Shown here piece by piece: positions 1 through 9,675 of a stretch of DNA of 64,000 bases. The notes beneath the pieces were generated by a model. The model searched no databases. It worked only from the letters and a program-made list of their open reading frames with translations, and was not told where the DNA came from. The translations under genes and the position numbers were made by a program. How positions within the stretch are numbered: position 1 is the first letter of the stretch; every line of letters begins with the position of its first letter. The stretch is taken from contig PLMA01000019.1 of NCBI GenBank assembly GCA_003141455.1, positions 1,305 to 65,304 of the forward strand, written 5' to 3'. The stretch is from Chloroflexota bacterium (lineage in GTDB: Bacteria; Chloroflexota; Limnocylindria; Limnocylindrales; CSP1-4).

Positions 1-317
1 TTCTTGCCGATGTCGTGCAGGTCGCCCTCCACGGTGGCCAGAAGGACACGACCTTCCGACTTGGCGCCGGTTTCCGCCAGGAGGGGCCGCAGGATCGCGA
101 AGACCTCCTTGGTCGCCCGCGCGGAGATCAGCAGCTCGGGGACGAAGTACTCGCCCTCCTCGAAGAGCCGGCCCACTTCCGCCATCGCCGGGCTGATCCC
201 CTCGGCGATGACGTCGACGGGGGAGACGCCGGCCGCCAGGGCCACGCCCGCGGCGTCGGCCGCTGCGCTCGCATCGCCCGTCAGAATCGCCTCGCGCAGG
301 CTGGACAGTTGATCCAT
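1..317 (-). CDS. Corrinoid (B12-binding) protein, methyltransferase-associated; partial, runs off window edge
   Basis: Reverse-strand translation MDQLSSLREAILTGDASAAADAAGVALAAGVSPVDVIAEGISPAMAEVGRLFEEGEYFVPELLISARATKEVF...ATVEGDLHDIGK; the DLHDIGK motif is typical of cobalamin-binding domains. Confidence 0.85.
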   Translation of the reverse strand, partial: MDQLSSLREAILTGDASAAADAAGVALAAGVSPVDVIAEGISPAMAEVGRLFEEGEYFVPELLISARATKEVFAILRPLLAETGAKSEGRVLLATVEGDLHDIGK

Positions 318-426
318 CAACCCGGTCCTTCTCCTCGACACCACGGGGTACGTGGAGGGATCATAGAGTTGAAACAGCAGTGCATGTGTTTCATAGCCAG
401 TTTCCAACCGTCACCGAGGAACGCCC

Positions 427-1314
<888 letters not shown>

Positions 1315-1352
1315 CCTGCCCGAGGGAGTGCGCGCCCGTCGATGCTGTCGGG

Positions 1353-2513
1353 CTACCCGACCGCGTGACCGACCAGCGTCCCCAGCCCGAAGGTGATGGC
1401 CGCGGCGAGCATGCCCAGCAGGACCTGCCGGCCACCCGTCCGCAGAACGCTCGAACCCGTCACCACCGTGATCGCCGCGCCTACGAGCATCAGGGCGATT
1501 GCGCTGACCGCGATCGAGGCCGCGACCGCGCCCATCCCCGAGGCGAAGATGAACGGCGACAGCGGCACGATCGCACCGAGCGCAAAGAGGACGAATGAAG
1601 TCGCCGCCGCGACCCAGGCGGAGCCGCCGAGCTCGTTCGGGTCGATGCCGAGCTCCTCGCGAGCCAGCGTGTCGACCGCATGGCCCAGGTCACCCGACAC
1701 GATCGATTGGGACATATGGCGCGCCTGCTCGGCCGTGAGGCCCTTGGCCTGGTAGATGAGCGTCAGCTCCTCTTCCTCCTCGTCGGGGACCTGGAGCAGC
1801 TCCTCGCGCTCGACCTTGACCTGGTGCGCATAGAGTTCGCGGGCGCTCTGGACCGAAAGCCACTCCCCGATGGCCATCGACAGCGCGCCGGCGAGCATCC
1901 CCGCGAAGCCGGCGATCAGGACGGCGTGGCCGCCTTGCGAGGCCCCGGCCACGCCCATGGAGATGCTGAGGTTCGAAACGAGGCCGTCGTTGGCACCCAG
2001 CACGGCCGCGCGAAGCTGATTGCCGCCGCTGCCCCGGTGGCGGCCCTCGATGCTCGCGATCGTCCCGCCAGTGGCGCCGCCACCGGCGGCCAGCTCGCGG
2101 AAGAGGCGAGCGTGGGAACGCTCGTCGCCCGGCATGCGTGCCAGCGCCTCCGGCTGTTCGTCGTACATCGCCTGGTCCGAGGCCTCGCGCTCCGCGATCG
2201 TCGGTACTACCAGGCTCGGCCCGAAATAGCGGGCGATGAACATCAGAACCCGCGCTCGCCAGGCCGGACTCATGCGGCTCGTATCCACGCCGGCCGCTTC
2301 CAGCTGCTTTCGCCAGACGCCCGCGTGGATCTCCTCGATCTCGACCATGCGGGTGTAGAAGTCCTGGAGCATCCCGCTCGACTCTTTCTTCGCCAGCACC
2401 GAGTACAGGGCGACCGCATCGATCTCGCCCTGCAGGTTCTCGCGATAGCGGGAGATGTCGGCCTTCGTGACCGGCCCGGACGGCTGGGCGGGCGGCGTCG
2501 TGTTGGGACTCAT
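1353..2513 (-). CDS. VIT1/CCC1-family transporter with N-terminal rubrerythrin/ferritin-like domain
   Basis: N-terminal E-rich ferritin-like helices followed by LGANDGLVSNLSISMGVAGA and C-terminal membrane helices typical of the VIT family. Confidence 0.85.
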   Translation of the reverse strand: MSPNTTPPAQPSGPVTKADISRYRENLQGEIDAVALYSVLAKKESSGMLQDFYTRMVEIEEIHAGVWRKQLEAAGVDTSRMSPAWRARVLMFIARYFGPSLVVPTIAEREASDQAMYDEQPEALARMPGDERSHARLFRELAAGGGATGGTIASIEGRHRGSGGNQLRAAVLGANDGLVSNLSISMGVAGASQGGHAVLIAGFAGMLAGALSMAIGEWLSVQSARELYAHQVKVEREELLQVPDEEEEELTLIYQAKGLTAEQARHMSQSIVSGDLGHAVDTLAREELGIDPNELGGSAWVAAATSFVLFALGAIVPLSPFIFASGMGAVAASIAVSAIALMLVGAAITVVTGSSVLRTGGRQVLLGMLAAAITFGLGTLVGHAVG

Positions 2514-2594
2514 GCCGGTAGTGTGGCTCAGCTCCGGCCGGACGACAACGCCCGGCGGTACCTGGGCGGCGGCGCGCTGTCCGCCCGCGGCGCG

Positions 2595-3212
2595 CTAGCC
2601 GCGCTCGGCGACCATCCTCCCGGTCGGTCGCTCTGGCAGCGGGCCCGGGATTTCGGTGCTCGGCATCCAGGCTCGGAAACGATCGCCCAGCTTGAAGCGG
2701 CGTTCTTTGCCCCATACGAAGACATCCGCACCGCCACCGTACGGGCAGAAAGCGTCGCCCGTGGCCGGGCAGAAGACGGCAATACGGGCGATGCTGTCGC
2801 GCGCCACCGCCAGCCACACCCGATCCATGCAGCTGCGTTGCCAGCTCAGCGTGGCCCCTACGAACTCGGCCCGACTCGGATCCTGCAGATAGCCGCCGAG
2901 CGTTTCGATCCAGGATTCCGGTGGAGTGATGGGCGTTGCCCCAAGAGCCGTCAGATCGGCCGTGTCTTCGTGCCCCGCGTCCAGATGGATGGCCAGAACC
3001 AGTACGGTCGTGCCGGTGAAGAGCGCGCTGGCCACGGCGTCGAACCGCGAGGCAGTCCGCTCGTCGTCTTCTCTGGTGGCCGGCTTGGCGCCGTCGCGGA
3101 GGAGGTGGATGCGCGTCCACACCGACTCGTGTGTGAAGCGCAGCATGAAGCCAACGGGCGGTTGCCCGGAGTACTGCGCCTGCCAGGCGTCGAGCGCTTC
3201 GTCGACGTTCAT
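2595..3212 (-). CDS. Hypothetical protein
   Basis: 205 aa ORF with coherent composition; no family recognised with confidence. Confidence 0.5.
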   Translation of the reverse strand: MNVDEALDAWQAQYSGQPPVGFMLRFTHESVWTRIHLLRDGAKPATREDDERTASRFDAVASALFTGTTVLVLAIHLDAGHEDTADLTALGATPITPPESWIETLGGYLQDPSRAEFVGATLSWQRSCMDRVWLAVARDSIARIAVFCPATGDAFCPYGGGADVFVWGKERRFKLGDRFRAWMPSTEIPGPLPERPTGRMVAERG

Positions 3213-3491
3213 CGGTGGCCCTTGCTGGAACTCGCCGCTAAGACCGCATCCCCCACGCTGCCGGCAGCCAGCACCCGCGACCTACCGGGCGTGAGCGTGG
3301 CATGCGGGGGCGAAGCTCGGGCATACCGTACCCGGAATGAGATGTACATACAACGTGATCGCCCGCCGATCGACCCGGGCAGGAAGTCGCCGGCGTGGCT
3401 CGGAGGAGCGGCCGGCGAACCGGACGCCAACGCGATGCCCCTCGATGCCTCGCGGCAGGCGACGCCTTAGGGCGATGCCTCGGCGCCTGCG

Positions 3492-3866
3492 TCAGGCCGA
3501 CGCCTCATGGCGCTGCGGCGAGCCGAGGTTGGCTGCCGGCTCATCTTCGAGCTCGGCCTGGTCGCTGGCCTCCCATACCTCGTAGTGCTGGACCTCGTAG
3601 GTCTCGAACACATCGGACGCGCCACGGCTCAGTACGGGCGTGTCGAGCAGGTCCGTGCCACCCACCCAGCGATAGAGCGAATTGAGATCCCGCCACACGC
3701 TGACGAACAGGACCTCCTCGCTGCCGTCCCCGTAAGTCTGACGGCCGACATGGCCGCATAGGAATCCGTCGTGCCCGTGCGCGTCGCTCAGAGCCCCATG
3801 CGCCTGCGCCCGGAACTCCGCAAGACTCTCCGGTTGAACCTGGCCGCGAAGGACCCCGATTATCAA
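3492..3866 (-). CDS. Dimeric alpha/beta-barrel (ABM-like) domain protein
   Basis: MIIGVLRGQVQPESLAEFRAQAHGALSDAHGHDGFLCGHVGRQ resembles antibiotic-biosynthesis-monooxygenase-like ferredoxin folds. Confidence 0.5.
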   Translation of the reverse strand: MIIGVLRGQVQPESLAEFRAQAHGALSDAHGHDGFLCGHVGRQTYGDGSEEVLFVSVWRDLNSLYRWVGGTDLLDTPVLSRGASDVFETYEVQHYEVWEASDQAELEDEPAANLGSPQRHEASA

Positions 3867-4123
3867 GCTTCTCCCCGCACTGAACAGGAACGCCGCCTAC
3901 CGCGATTCTCGGGCACGGCAGCCCGATCGGGAATAACAGGGCCATATCAAGGCGAGCGTGGCCCGGCGGCAAAATCATCAATCTGGGCCCGGACCGGCCG
4001 CAGGACCGCTGTTTCGAGGGTCGCCGGCCTTACATCCCGCTTACCTGCGTCCCGAAGTCCCCGAAGGCGGCCCCAGCATCCTGATCCTCACCTCGGACGA
4101 AGCGCGACAAGGAGACGAACCCG

Positions 4124-4498
4124 GTGAACCGTCCAGCCAGGTACGTGATCAAGCTCGGAGCCACAGCCCTGCTCGTCGGCGCGGTCGCCGTGGGCTGCGC
4201 CGGGCACGACCGCGGCGCGGCAAACGGGCACACGAGCTCGAGTCCCGCCGCAACGGCGGCCCAGACCGACGCGGCCGAGGCTCTTCCGCCAGCGCCGGTT
4301 ACCACGGTCGCTGAGGCCACGCCGGCTCCGGCCGACTCCCCGGCCCCGGGCGACTCCACGGCCTCGACGGGCCCGGCGAACGCTCCGGGAGCGACGGCCG
4401 ACCCGCTCGACACCAACCTTTCGGACCTCGACCAGTTACTGAACGGCGTCAACAGCGCCCTCTCGGGCAGCGACGCCAGCGCATCCGGCGGCGAGTAA
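4124..4498 (+). CDS. Small lipoprotein
   Basis: Signal peptide with lipobox (VAVGCAG), low-complexity Ala/Pro/Thr tail. Confidence 0.55.
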   Translation: MNRPARYVIKLGATALLVGAVAVGCAGHDRGAANGHTSSSPAATAAQTDAAEALPPAPVTTVAEATPAPADSPAPGDSTASTGPANAPGATADPLDTNLSDLDQLLNGVNSALSGSDASASGGE

Positions 4499-4526
4499 TC
4501 GCCCTGAGAATGTAAGGAGCAATCCG

Positions 4527-5285
4527 ATGAAGAACCGTGTCCCAGCCCTGTTCGCCAGCCTCGTGATTGGCGGCTCGCTCCTTCTGGTTTCCACGGGTGT
4601 CGTCGCCGCTGTGACGGCCCCAAGCGGACCGTCGGGCAAGGGCGTCTGCGCCACTGAAGCCGCCGCGGTCAAGGCGGGGGCGAGCGTCTCCACGCTTCGA
4701 GCCATGGCCGACTGCGAGGTCAATCGCCGCTTCGCGACCCTCAACCAGCTTGGCTCCAGGGTCTCCGGCTCAAAGGTACTGACCAGCTCCGACGCCGCCG
4801 CGCTCACTTCCGAAATCGGCTCGACGACGTCGGGCTTGACGAGCCTCAAGGCCACGATCGACGCTGAGACCTCGATTCCCGCATTGCGCGCCGAGATCGT
4901 CAGGATCGCGAGCGACTATCGCGTCTATCTGCTGGTCGGGCCCCAGGTCAACCTGGTCTCCGCGGCCGATGGAGTAGTCACCTCGCAGACGAGGTTCTCT
5001 AAGGTCAACACCAATCTCACGTCCCGGATAGCCGCTGCCAAGGCCGCCGGCAAGGACGTCACGGCCGCCCAGGCAGACCTGGACAAGATGAACGCTGCCG
5101 TGACGGCGGCCGTAGGGCTTGCCACACCGCTCCCCGCCGCCTTGCTGCCCCTCACGCCGGCTCAGTACAACGGCGGAACCGCCGGGCCCGTCCTGGCGAA
5201 CGCAAGGACTGCTCTGGGCCAGGCCCGCGACCAGATCAAGGCCGCGGTCGCCGACGCCAAGGCCTGCCGCGACGCCCTCAAGTAG
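4527..5285 (+). CDS. Secreted protein of unknown function
   Basis: MKNRVPALFASLVIGGSLLLVSTGVVAAVTA signal peptide; RBS AAGGAG upstream. Confidence 0.65.
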   Translation: MKNRVPALFASLVIGGSLLLVSTGVVAAVTAPSGPSGKGVCATEAAAVKAGASVSTLRAMADCEVNRRFATLNQLGSRVSGSKVLTSSDAAALTSEIGSTTSGLTSLKATIDAETSIPALRAEIVRIASDYRVYLLVGPQVNLVSAADGVVTSQTRFSKVNTNLTSRIAAAKAAGKDVTAAQADLDKMNAAVTAAVGLATPLPAALLPLTPAQYNGGTAGPVLANARTALGQARDQIKAAVADAKACRDALK

Positions 5286-5302
5286 AACCACCGCTCCCAC
5301 AG

Positions 5303-5339
5303 GGAAAGCGGCTTCCTCGCCAGGAGGAAGCCGCTTTCC
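5303..5339 (+). terminator. Hairpin terminator (no clear U-tract)
   Basis: Perfect 15-bp stem GGAAAGCGGCTTCCT / AGGAAGCCGCTTTCC with 7-nt loop, 17 nt after the stop codon. Confidence 0.7.
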
Positions 5340-5569
5340 GGCGCCCGCCTGCTTCTCCTCCCCGGATCGCGCGGCCAACCCACTTGCGAGCGCGGCGGCT
5401 TCACGCTCACGCCCATCCAGCTCGGGCGCTTCCCGGCTCGAATTTCAGGTGTGACTGGTACCTCCGTGGTGTCAAACTACGCTGCAGGGACTTGCGGGGT
5501 CCCGTATCGTCTCATTCACGGTCCGCGAAACACCGCCTTCATGTGCCTGCTCGAGAAGCGGAGGTCGTC

Positions 5570-6520
5570 ATGGTCTGCGCAAGCTGCGGCGCCCAGGTCG
5601 ATAGTCCCGGTAAGTTCTGCGCCAAGTGCGGGGCGCCCCTTCCCGAGGCCGCGCCGATCACATCCAACAACGACTTCGCGGCAGTGCCGCCGCCCCCGCC
5701 GGAGGCTCCGGCCGAGATCCCAGCTGAGCCTGCCTGGGCACGGCCCTCGACCGTTCCGGCCGAGGCCCCCGCTGCACCCGCCTGGGCAGAAACCCCTCCG
5801 GCGCCGGACGAGGCCCCGGCAGCGCCCGCGTGGGCGCAAACCCCGCCGCCTCCCCCTCCAGCCGCCCCACCCGTCTGGTCGGCAACGCCAGCGGCGCCGC
5901 CCGCCGCCCCGACCTGGCCTCAGCCGCCGGCCCAGCCGGCTGCGCCCCCACCGCCGGTGGGCGCCCAGCAGTACGGCGCTCCGCCCTACGGCGCCCCGCC
6001 CTATGGCGCCCCGCCCTACGGCGCTCCCCAGTACGGCGCTCCCCAGTACGCTCCTCAGTACGCCGCACCGGTCGCCGCCGCGGCTGGCACGGCCATGCTC
6101 GCGGCTCTCCTTGCCGCCGCCGGCGGCGCAGTCGCCGTCGGGTCGGCGTGGCTACCCTGGGCGGTCACAACCACCGGCGACTCGTTGATCAAGCCGATCG
6201 AGCAAACGGACACCTCAGACCTCGCGAACGGCTACTTTCTGATCGCGGCCGGCGCGGTGGCGGCAGCTTGCGGCCTCCTCTGGTTGCTCGGAATGGCCAG
6301 GACGGCCGGCTCTCGGACGCTTCTGAGCTTGGGCGCGATCGCCGGCGGCGCGGTCGTATTGGCGGTCGAGTTCGTAGCCATGAACCACATAAACGATCAG
6401 ATCAGCCAGGGAAAGGCCCTTGGCTTCGCGGTGTCGATCGGTATCGCCCTGTACGTCGGAGCCGCAGGCGGCGTGGCGGCCGCCCTCGGAGGAGTGCTGG
6501 GGCTGACCTCGAAGCGCTAG
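5570..6520 (+). CDS. Zinc-ribbon / proline-rich / membrane protein
   Basis: MVCASCGAQVDSPGKFCAKCGAP zinc ribbon, long Pro-rich linker with YGAPP repeats, multiple TM helices; GGAGG upstream of ATG. Confidence 0.75.
   Translation: MVCASCGAQVDSPGKFCAKCGAPLPEAAPITSNNDFAAVPPPPPEAPAEIPAEPAWARPSTVPAEAPAAPAWAETPPAPDEAPAAPAWAQTPPPPPPAAPPVWSATPAAPPAAPTWPQPPAQPAAPPPPVGAQQYGAPPYGAPPYGAPPYGAPQYGAPQYAPQYAAPVAAAAGTAMLAALLAAAGGAVAVGSAWLPWAVTTTGDSLIKPIEQTDTSDLANGYFLIAAGAVAAACGLLWLLGMARTAGSRTLLSLGAIAGGAVVLAVEFVAMNHINDQISQGKALGFAVSIGIALYVGAAGGVAAALGGVLGLTSKR
5971..6063 (+). repeat. In-frame YGAP[PQ] repeat region
   Basis: Iterated TACGGCGCTCC(G/C)C units encode YGAPPYGAPPYGAPPYGAPQYGAPQYAPQYAAP. Confidence 0.8.
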
Positions 6521-6606
6521 CCTGGTCCCGCCAGCAGGCGAGCATCAGCCAGGCGACCGAGGCGCCCTGTCGCGCCGATCGACGACTATCGGACAAACAC
6601 TAAAGT

Positions 6607-6688
6607 GAGGCCCTGCTCTTCGGAGCGGGGCCTCGTCCTGTGCCGGGTCCAGGTCGAGCGGAGGCCCTGCCCTTCGGAGCGGGGCCTC
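6607..6688. repeat. Two tandem 54-bp units, each starting with a UUCG-tetraloop hairpin (likely terminators between convergent genes)
   Basis: GAGGCCCTGCTC-TTCG-GAGCGGGGCCTC at 6607-6634 and GAGGCCCTGCCC-TTCG-GAGCGGGGCCTC at 6661-6688, with shared CCGGGTCCAGGTCGA spacers. Confidence 0.75.
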
Positions 6689-6757
6689 ACTGTGTACCGG
6701 GTCCAGGTCGAAGATGACCGCCGGCCGCCGCGTTGCCGTCGCCCAAAGGACCTGGCG

Positions 6758-7783
6758 TCAAGGAATCCAGGGGCGCGGTCGCTTCGGCTCGCGCGACGGC
6801 GCCTCCTCGATAGGATGCGGGCCGATCCATTCGGAGCGATCTGGCTCGGGCTCGACCGGCCTGCGACGGGCAGAGCTTTCGTCCGGCGTGGCCGGCGCGC
6901 CCGGGGCGTCGACGCCGACTCCCTCCTCCGGGTGTGACCTCGGCCGGCGAGCGGCCGCCCGGGCCGCAATCGGCTTGGGCGGCGCCGGCGATGCGGTAGG
7001 ACCGGGCAGCGCCGAAGGCGGGGCCGTAGTTGCTGGTATCCCCTGCCTGAGGGCGGACCGACTCGGGGTCAAGTCGGCGGCCCTCTGAACCGCAAGGCCC
7101 GCGGCTCCGGTCCCGGCGGCAGGAACCGCGTGCAGCCGCTTGGGGGCGGTGGCTTTCGGTGGTGCCTTCGGTTGGGCGAGCGCCAGGCTCTTGGGCTGCG
7201 CTTTCGGCTTCGCGACCGCCAACCCCTTCGGCGGCTCCTTCGGCTTCGCCAGCGCCAGGCCCTTCGGCTTCGAGCGGACCGCAGCGGCGCCCGTGCCTGA
7301 GACCGGGATCCGCTTGGCGGCACTGGCCCTGCCAGGTCCGGCTTGCATCAGGGCGACGGGAATCGCCTGAGGGGCGCGGCCGTCGATGCCCGCAATCAAC
7401 CCGCGCACGAACTCGCAGATCCGGTCGGCTTCCTGGTCCATTCCTTTGAGAACCTGACCTTCGACCTGCACGGCGACGATACGGTGGCCGCCGCTGGCTT
7501 CCACGGACAGCTCGCTGACCGATAGCTTGGACCAGCGGACCAGCTTGGCCGTGGCCCGTGGTCCTTCTTCCGTCCCCGTCAATCGGACGGCCGCGGATAT
7601 GACCCCGCCCGGCGTCGGCGCGAGAACCGCGTAGCGCATCTCGGGATCGTCCCCCCAGACCACCCAGCATTCCGAGTCGGGATCTGCCCCCAGATCCTGC
7701 AGGACCGGATTGAGAACGGCCATGACCCGGTTGCTCACCGAGTCCCGAGTAGGGGCCGCCTTCCGCCACTCGCTCAGTCGCAT
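6758..7783 (-). CDS. Hypothetical protein with basic Pro/Lys/Ala repeat C-terminal half
   Basis: N-terminal globular region plus three tandem ~12-aa repeats (KGLALAKPKEPP-KGLAVAKPKAQP-KSLALAQPKAPP). Confidence 0.6.
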   Translation of the reverse strand: MRLSEWRKAAPTRDSVSNRVMAVLNPVLQDLGADPDSECWVVWGDDPEMRYAVLAPTPGGVISAAVRLTGTEEGPRATAKLVRWSKLSVSELSVEASGGHRIVAVQVEGQVLKGMDQEADRICEFVRGLIAGIDGRAPQAIPVALMQAGPGRASAAKRIPVSGTGAAAVRSKPKGLALAKPKEPPKGLAVAKPKAQPKSLALAQPKAPPKATAPKRLHAVPAAGTGAAGLAVQRAADLTPSRSALRQGIPATTAPPSALPGPTASPAPPKPIAARAAARRPRSHPEEGVGVDAPGAPATPDESSARRRPVEPEPDRSEWIGPHPIEEAPSREPKRPRPWIP

Positions 7784-8023
7784 CGGATCGCCTCCAAGCC
7801 AACGCGGTGACTTTCACGCCATCGTGGTGAGGCTATCACGACACGGCTCGCGGACGACACCAATTCGATCTTGCGGACGACGCGACGGCAACCTCGCGAA
7901 TGACGCGAGGCCGGATTCGGGGCGCGTATTCTCACTGCAGCGGCCCGCCGGGCGGCATTCGCCCGACTCGGGCCCAAGCCCCGAGCAAGGTCCGTCCCCG
8001 GCCCGGCGGCGAGTCTACGAGAG

Positions 8024-8992
8024 GTGGTGCACATGAGAGTTGACCGAGGTCGACTCAACTGGGGAGTCTTCTTCATCGTGCTGGGCGCCGTGCCGCTCGC
8101 GTATCACCAGGGAGCCCTGTCCAGCTCCGCTATCGGCGAAGCCTGGCGGCTATGGCCGTTCATCCTGGTGGGAATCGGGCTTGGCTTCGTCCTGTCGCGA
8201 ACACCGGCGGCATTCCTGGGCGGCCTGGTCGTAGCGGCGACGTTCGGCCTCGTCCTCGGCGGCGTCTTCGCAGTCGGCCCCAACGTCGGCTGCGGCAACG
8301 GCGGCAACAGCCCCGCGACCGTCATCCGTGACGGCTCCTTTGGAGGAGCCTCGACGGTGAGCCTGCATCTGCGATGCGGGTCGGCGACGATCACCACATC
8401 CGCCGACGACCAGTGGCACGTAAACGCGACCAACGACGGCGGGAACGCCGCTCTGGTCAACTCGGACTCGACGTCGCTCGAGATCAACTCGAGTGGGGAC
8501 CGTGGTGGGTGGACCGACCGAGGCAGGGACGACTGGCAGGTCGCACTGCCCCGCTCGAGTAAGGTTAGCCTCTCGTCCACACTCGATGTCGGGGATGCCC
8601 GATACCGCCTCTCCCAGGCGAACCTTTCGTCTGCGGCGTTCACCCTCAACCTGGGCTCCCTCCACGTCGATCTGACCGACGCCAGCTTGGGCAACCTGAC
8701 CGTATCGACGAACCTGGGCTCGGCCTGGGTCGAGCTGGGCGGCTCATCCGACCTCAGCGGCGACCTCAAGACTAGCCTCGGGTCGCTCGAAGTCTGCGCT
8801 CCGCCGGAGCTTGGCCTTCAGATCACCTCAACCGGGAGTCTCTCGTCGAACGACTTCTCCGGTATCGGCATGTCCCAGGTCGGCGGCGTGTGGCAGACGA
8901 GCAACTACGCGACCGCCGCGCACAAAGCGAATCTGACCGTGAACACGAGCCTCGGCTCGCTGAAACTCCATCCTGCGGGAGGCTGCAAGTGA
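8024..8992 (+). CDS. Membrane protein with LiaI/LiaF-like TM region and DUF4097-like beta domain
   Basis: N-terminal TM helices (WGVFFIVLGAVPLAYHQG, RLWPFILVGIGLGFVL) and repetitive beta-strand segment with N/T-LGSL motifs. Confidence 0.65.
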   Translation: MVHMRVDRGRLNWGVFFIVLGAVPLAYHQGALSSSAIGEAWRLWPFILVGIGLGFVLSRTPAAFLGGLVVAATFGLVLGGVFAVGPNVGCGNGGNSPATVIRDGSFGGASTVSLHLRCGSATITTSADDQWHVNATNDGGNAALVNSDSTSLEINSSGDRGGWTDRGRDDWQVALPRSSKVSLSSTLDVGDARYRLSQANLSSAAFTLNLGSLHVDLTDASLGNLTVSTNLGSAWVELGGSSDLSGDLKTSLGSLEVCAPPELGLQITSTGSLSSNDFSGIGMSQVGGVWQTSNYATAAHKANLTVNTSLGSLKLHPAGGCK

Positions 8993-9675
8993 ATCCTCGA
9001 CGACTCTACCGTTCTGCCGATGACCGCATCCTCGCCGGAGTGTGCGGCGGGGTCGCGGCCTACTTCGACGTCGATCCCGTCATCGTCCGAATCATCTGGT
9101 TCTTGTCGGTGTTCTTCACCGGCTCGCTGACCTTCTGGGCCTACCTGATCATGATCTTCGTCGTCCCGATCGAACCCGCCGAATGGCCGCCACAGTCGCC
9201 GTGGGCCCCGGGTGGGGCTCCCGCAGGGTTCGCGGCCGGCTACGCGCCCCCGCCAGGCCCTTGGGGAGCGGCGCCGTCGGGCGGTGAGCCCGGCGCCACG
9301 GCCCCCGGAGCTACGGCCCCCGGAGCTACGGCCGGCCCAGACACTCCACCTGCGGGCACCGCTCCGGCCTCCGGTCCGGCACCTGCGCAGGCCGCTGCAC
9401 CCGGCGGCTGGTCGGGCGACTGGTGGTCGCAGCGGCGCCAGGAGCGTTGGCAGAGACGGGCGGAGCGCTGGCAGCAGCGAGCCGAGAGGTTCGAAGGGCG
9501 CCGCGAACGCGGTCCAGGCCTCGTCTTCGGCCTGCTGCTGATCCTCGTCGGCGGAATGCTGGCCTGGCATCAAATCGATCCGAGCATCGACCTCGGCCTG
9601 TCGTGGCCGATCGTGATAATCGCCTTTGGCGTGATCCTCGTCGGCTCGTCAGTACGCCGGACCCAGCAGCCCTAG
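8989..9675 (+). CDS. PspC domain-containing protein
   Basis: GTG start overlapping the upstream stop (GTGA); RRLYRSADDRILAGVCGGVAAYFDVDPVIVRIIWF is a PspC signature. Confidence 0.85.
   Translation: MNPRRLYRSADDRILAGVCGGVAAYFDVDPVIVRIIWFLSVFFTGSLTFWAYLIMIFVVPIEPAEWPPQSPWAPGGAPAGFAAGYAPPPGPWGAAPSGGEPGATAPGATAPGATAGPDTPPAGTAPASGPAPAQAAAPGGWSGDWWSQRRQERWQRRAERWQQRAERFEGRRERGPGLVFGLLLILVGGMLAWHQIDPSIDLGLSWPIVIIAFGVILVGSSVRRTQQP

Noticed and set aside
5971-6063. Short tandem DNA repeat as regulatory or CRISPR repeat
   Set aside because: It is in-frame coding repeat (YGAPP) inside a Pro-rich linker.
6601-6713. Possible CRISPR-like array
   Set aside because: There are only two units with hairpin-forming repeats and near-identical spacers, and no cas genes nearby.
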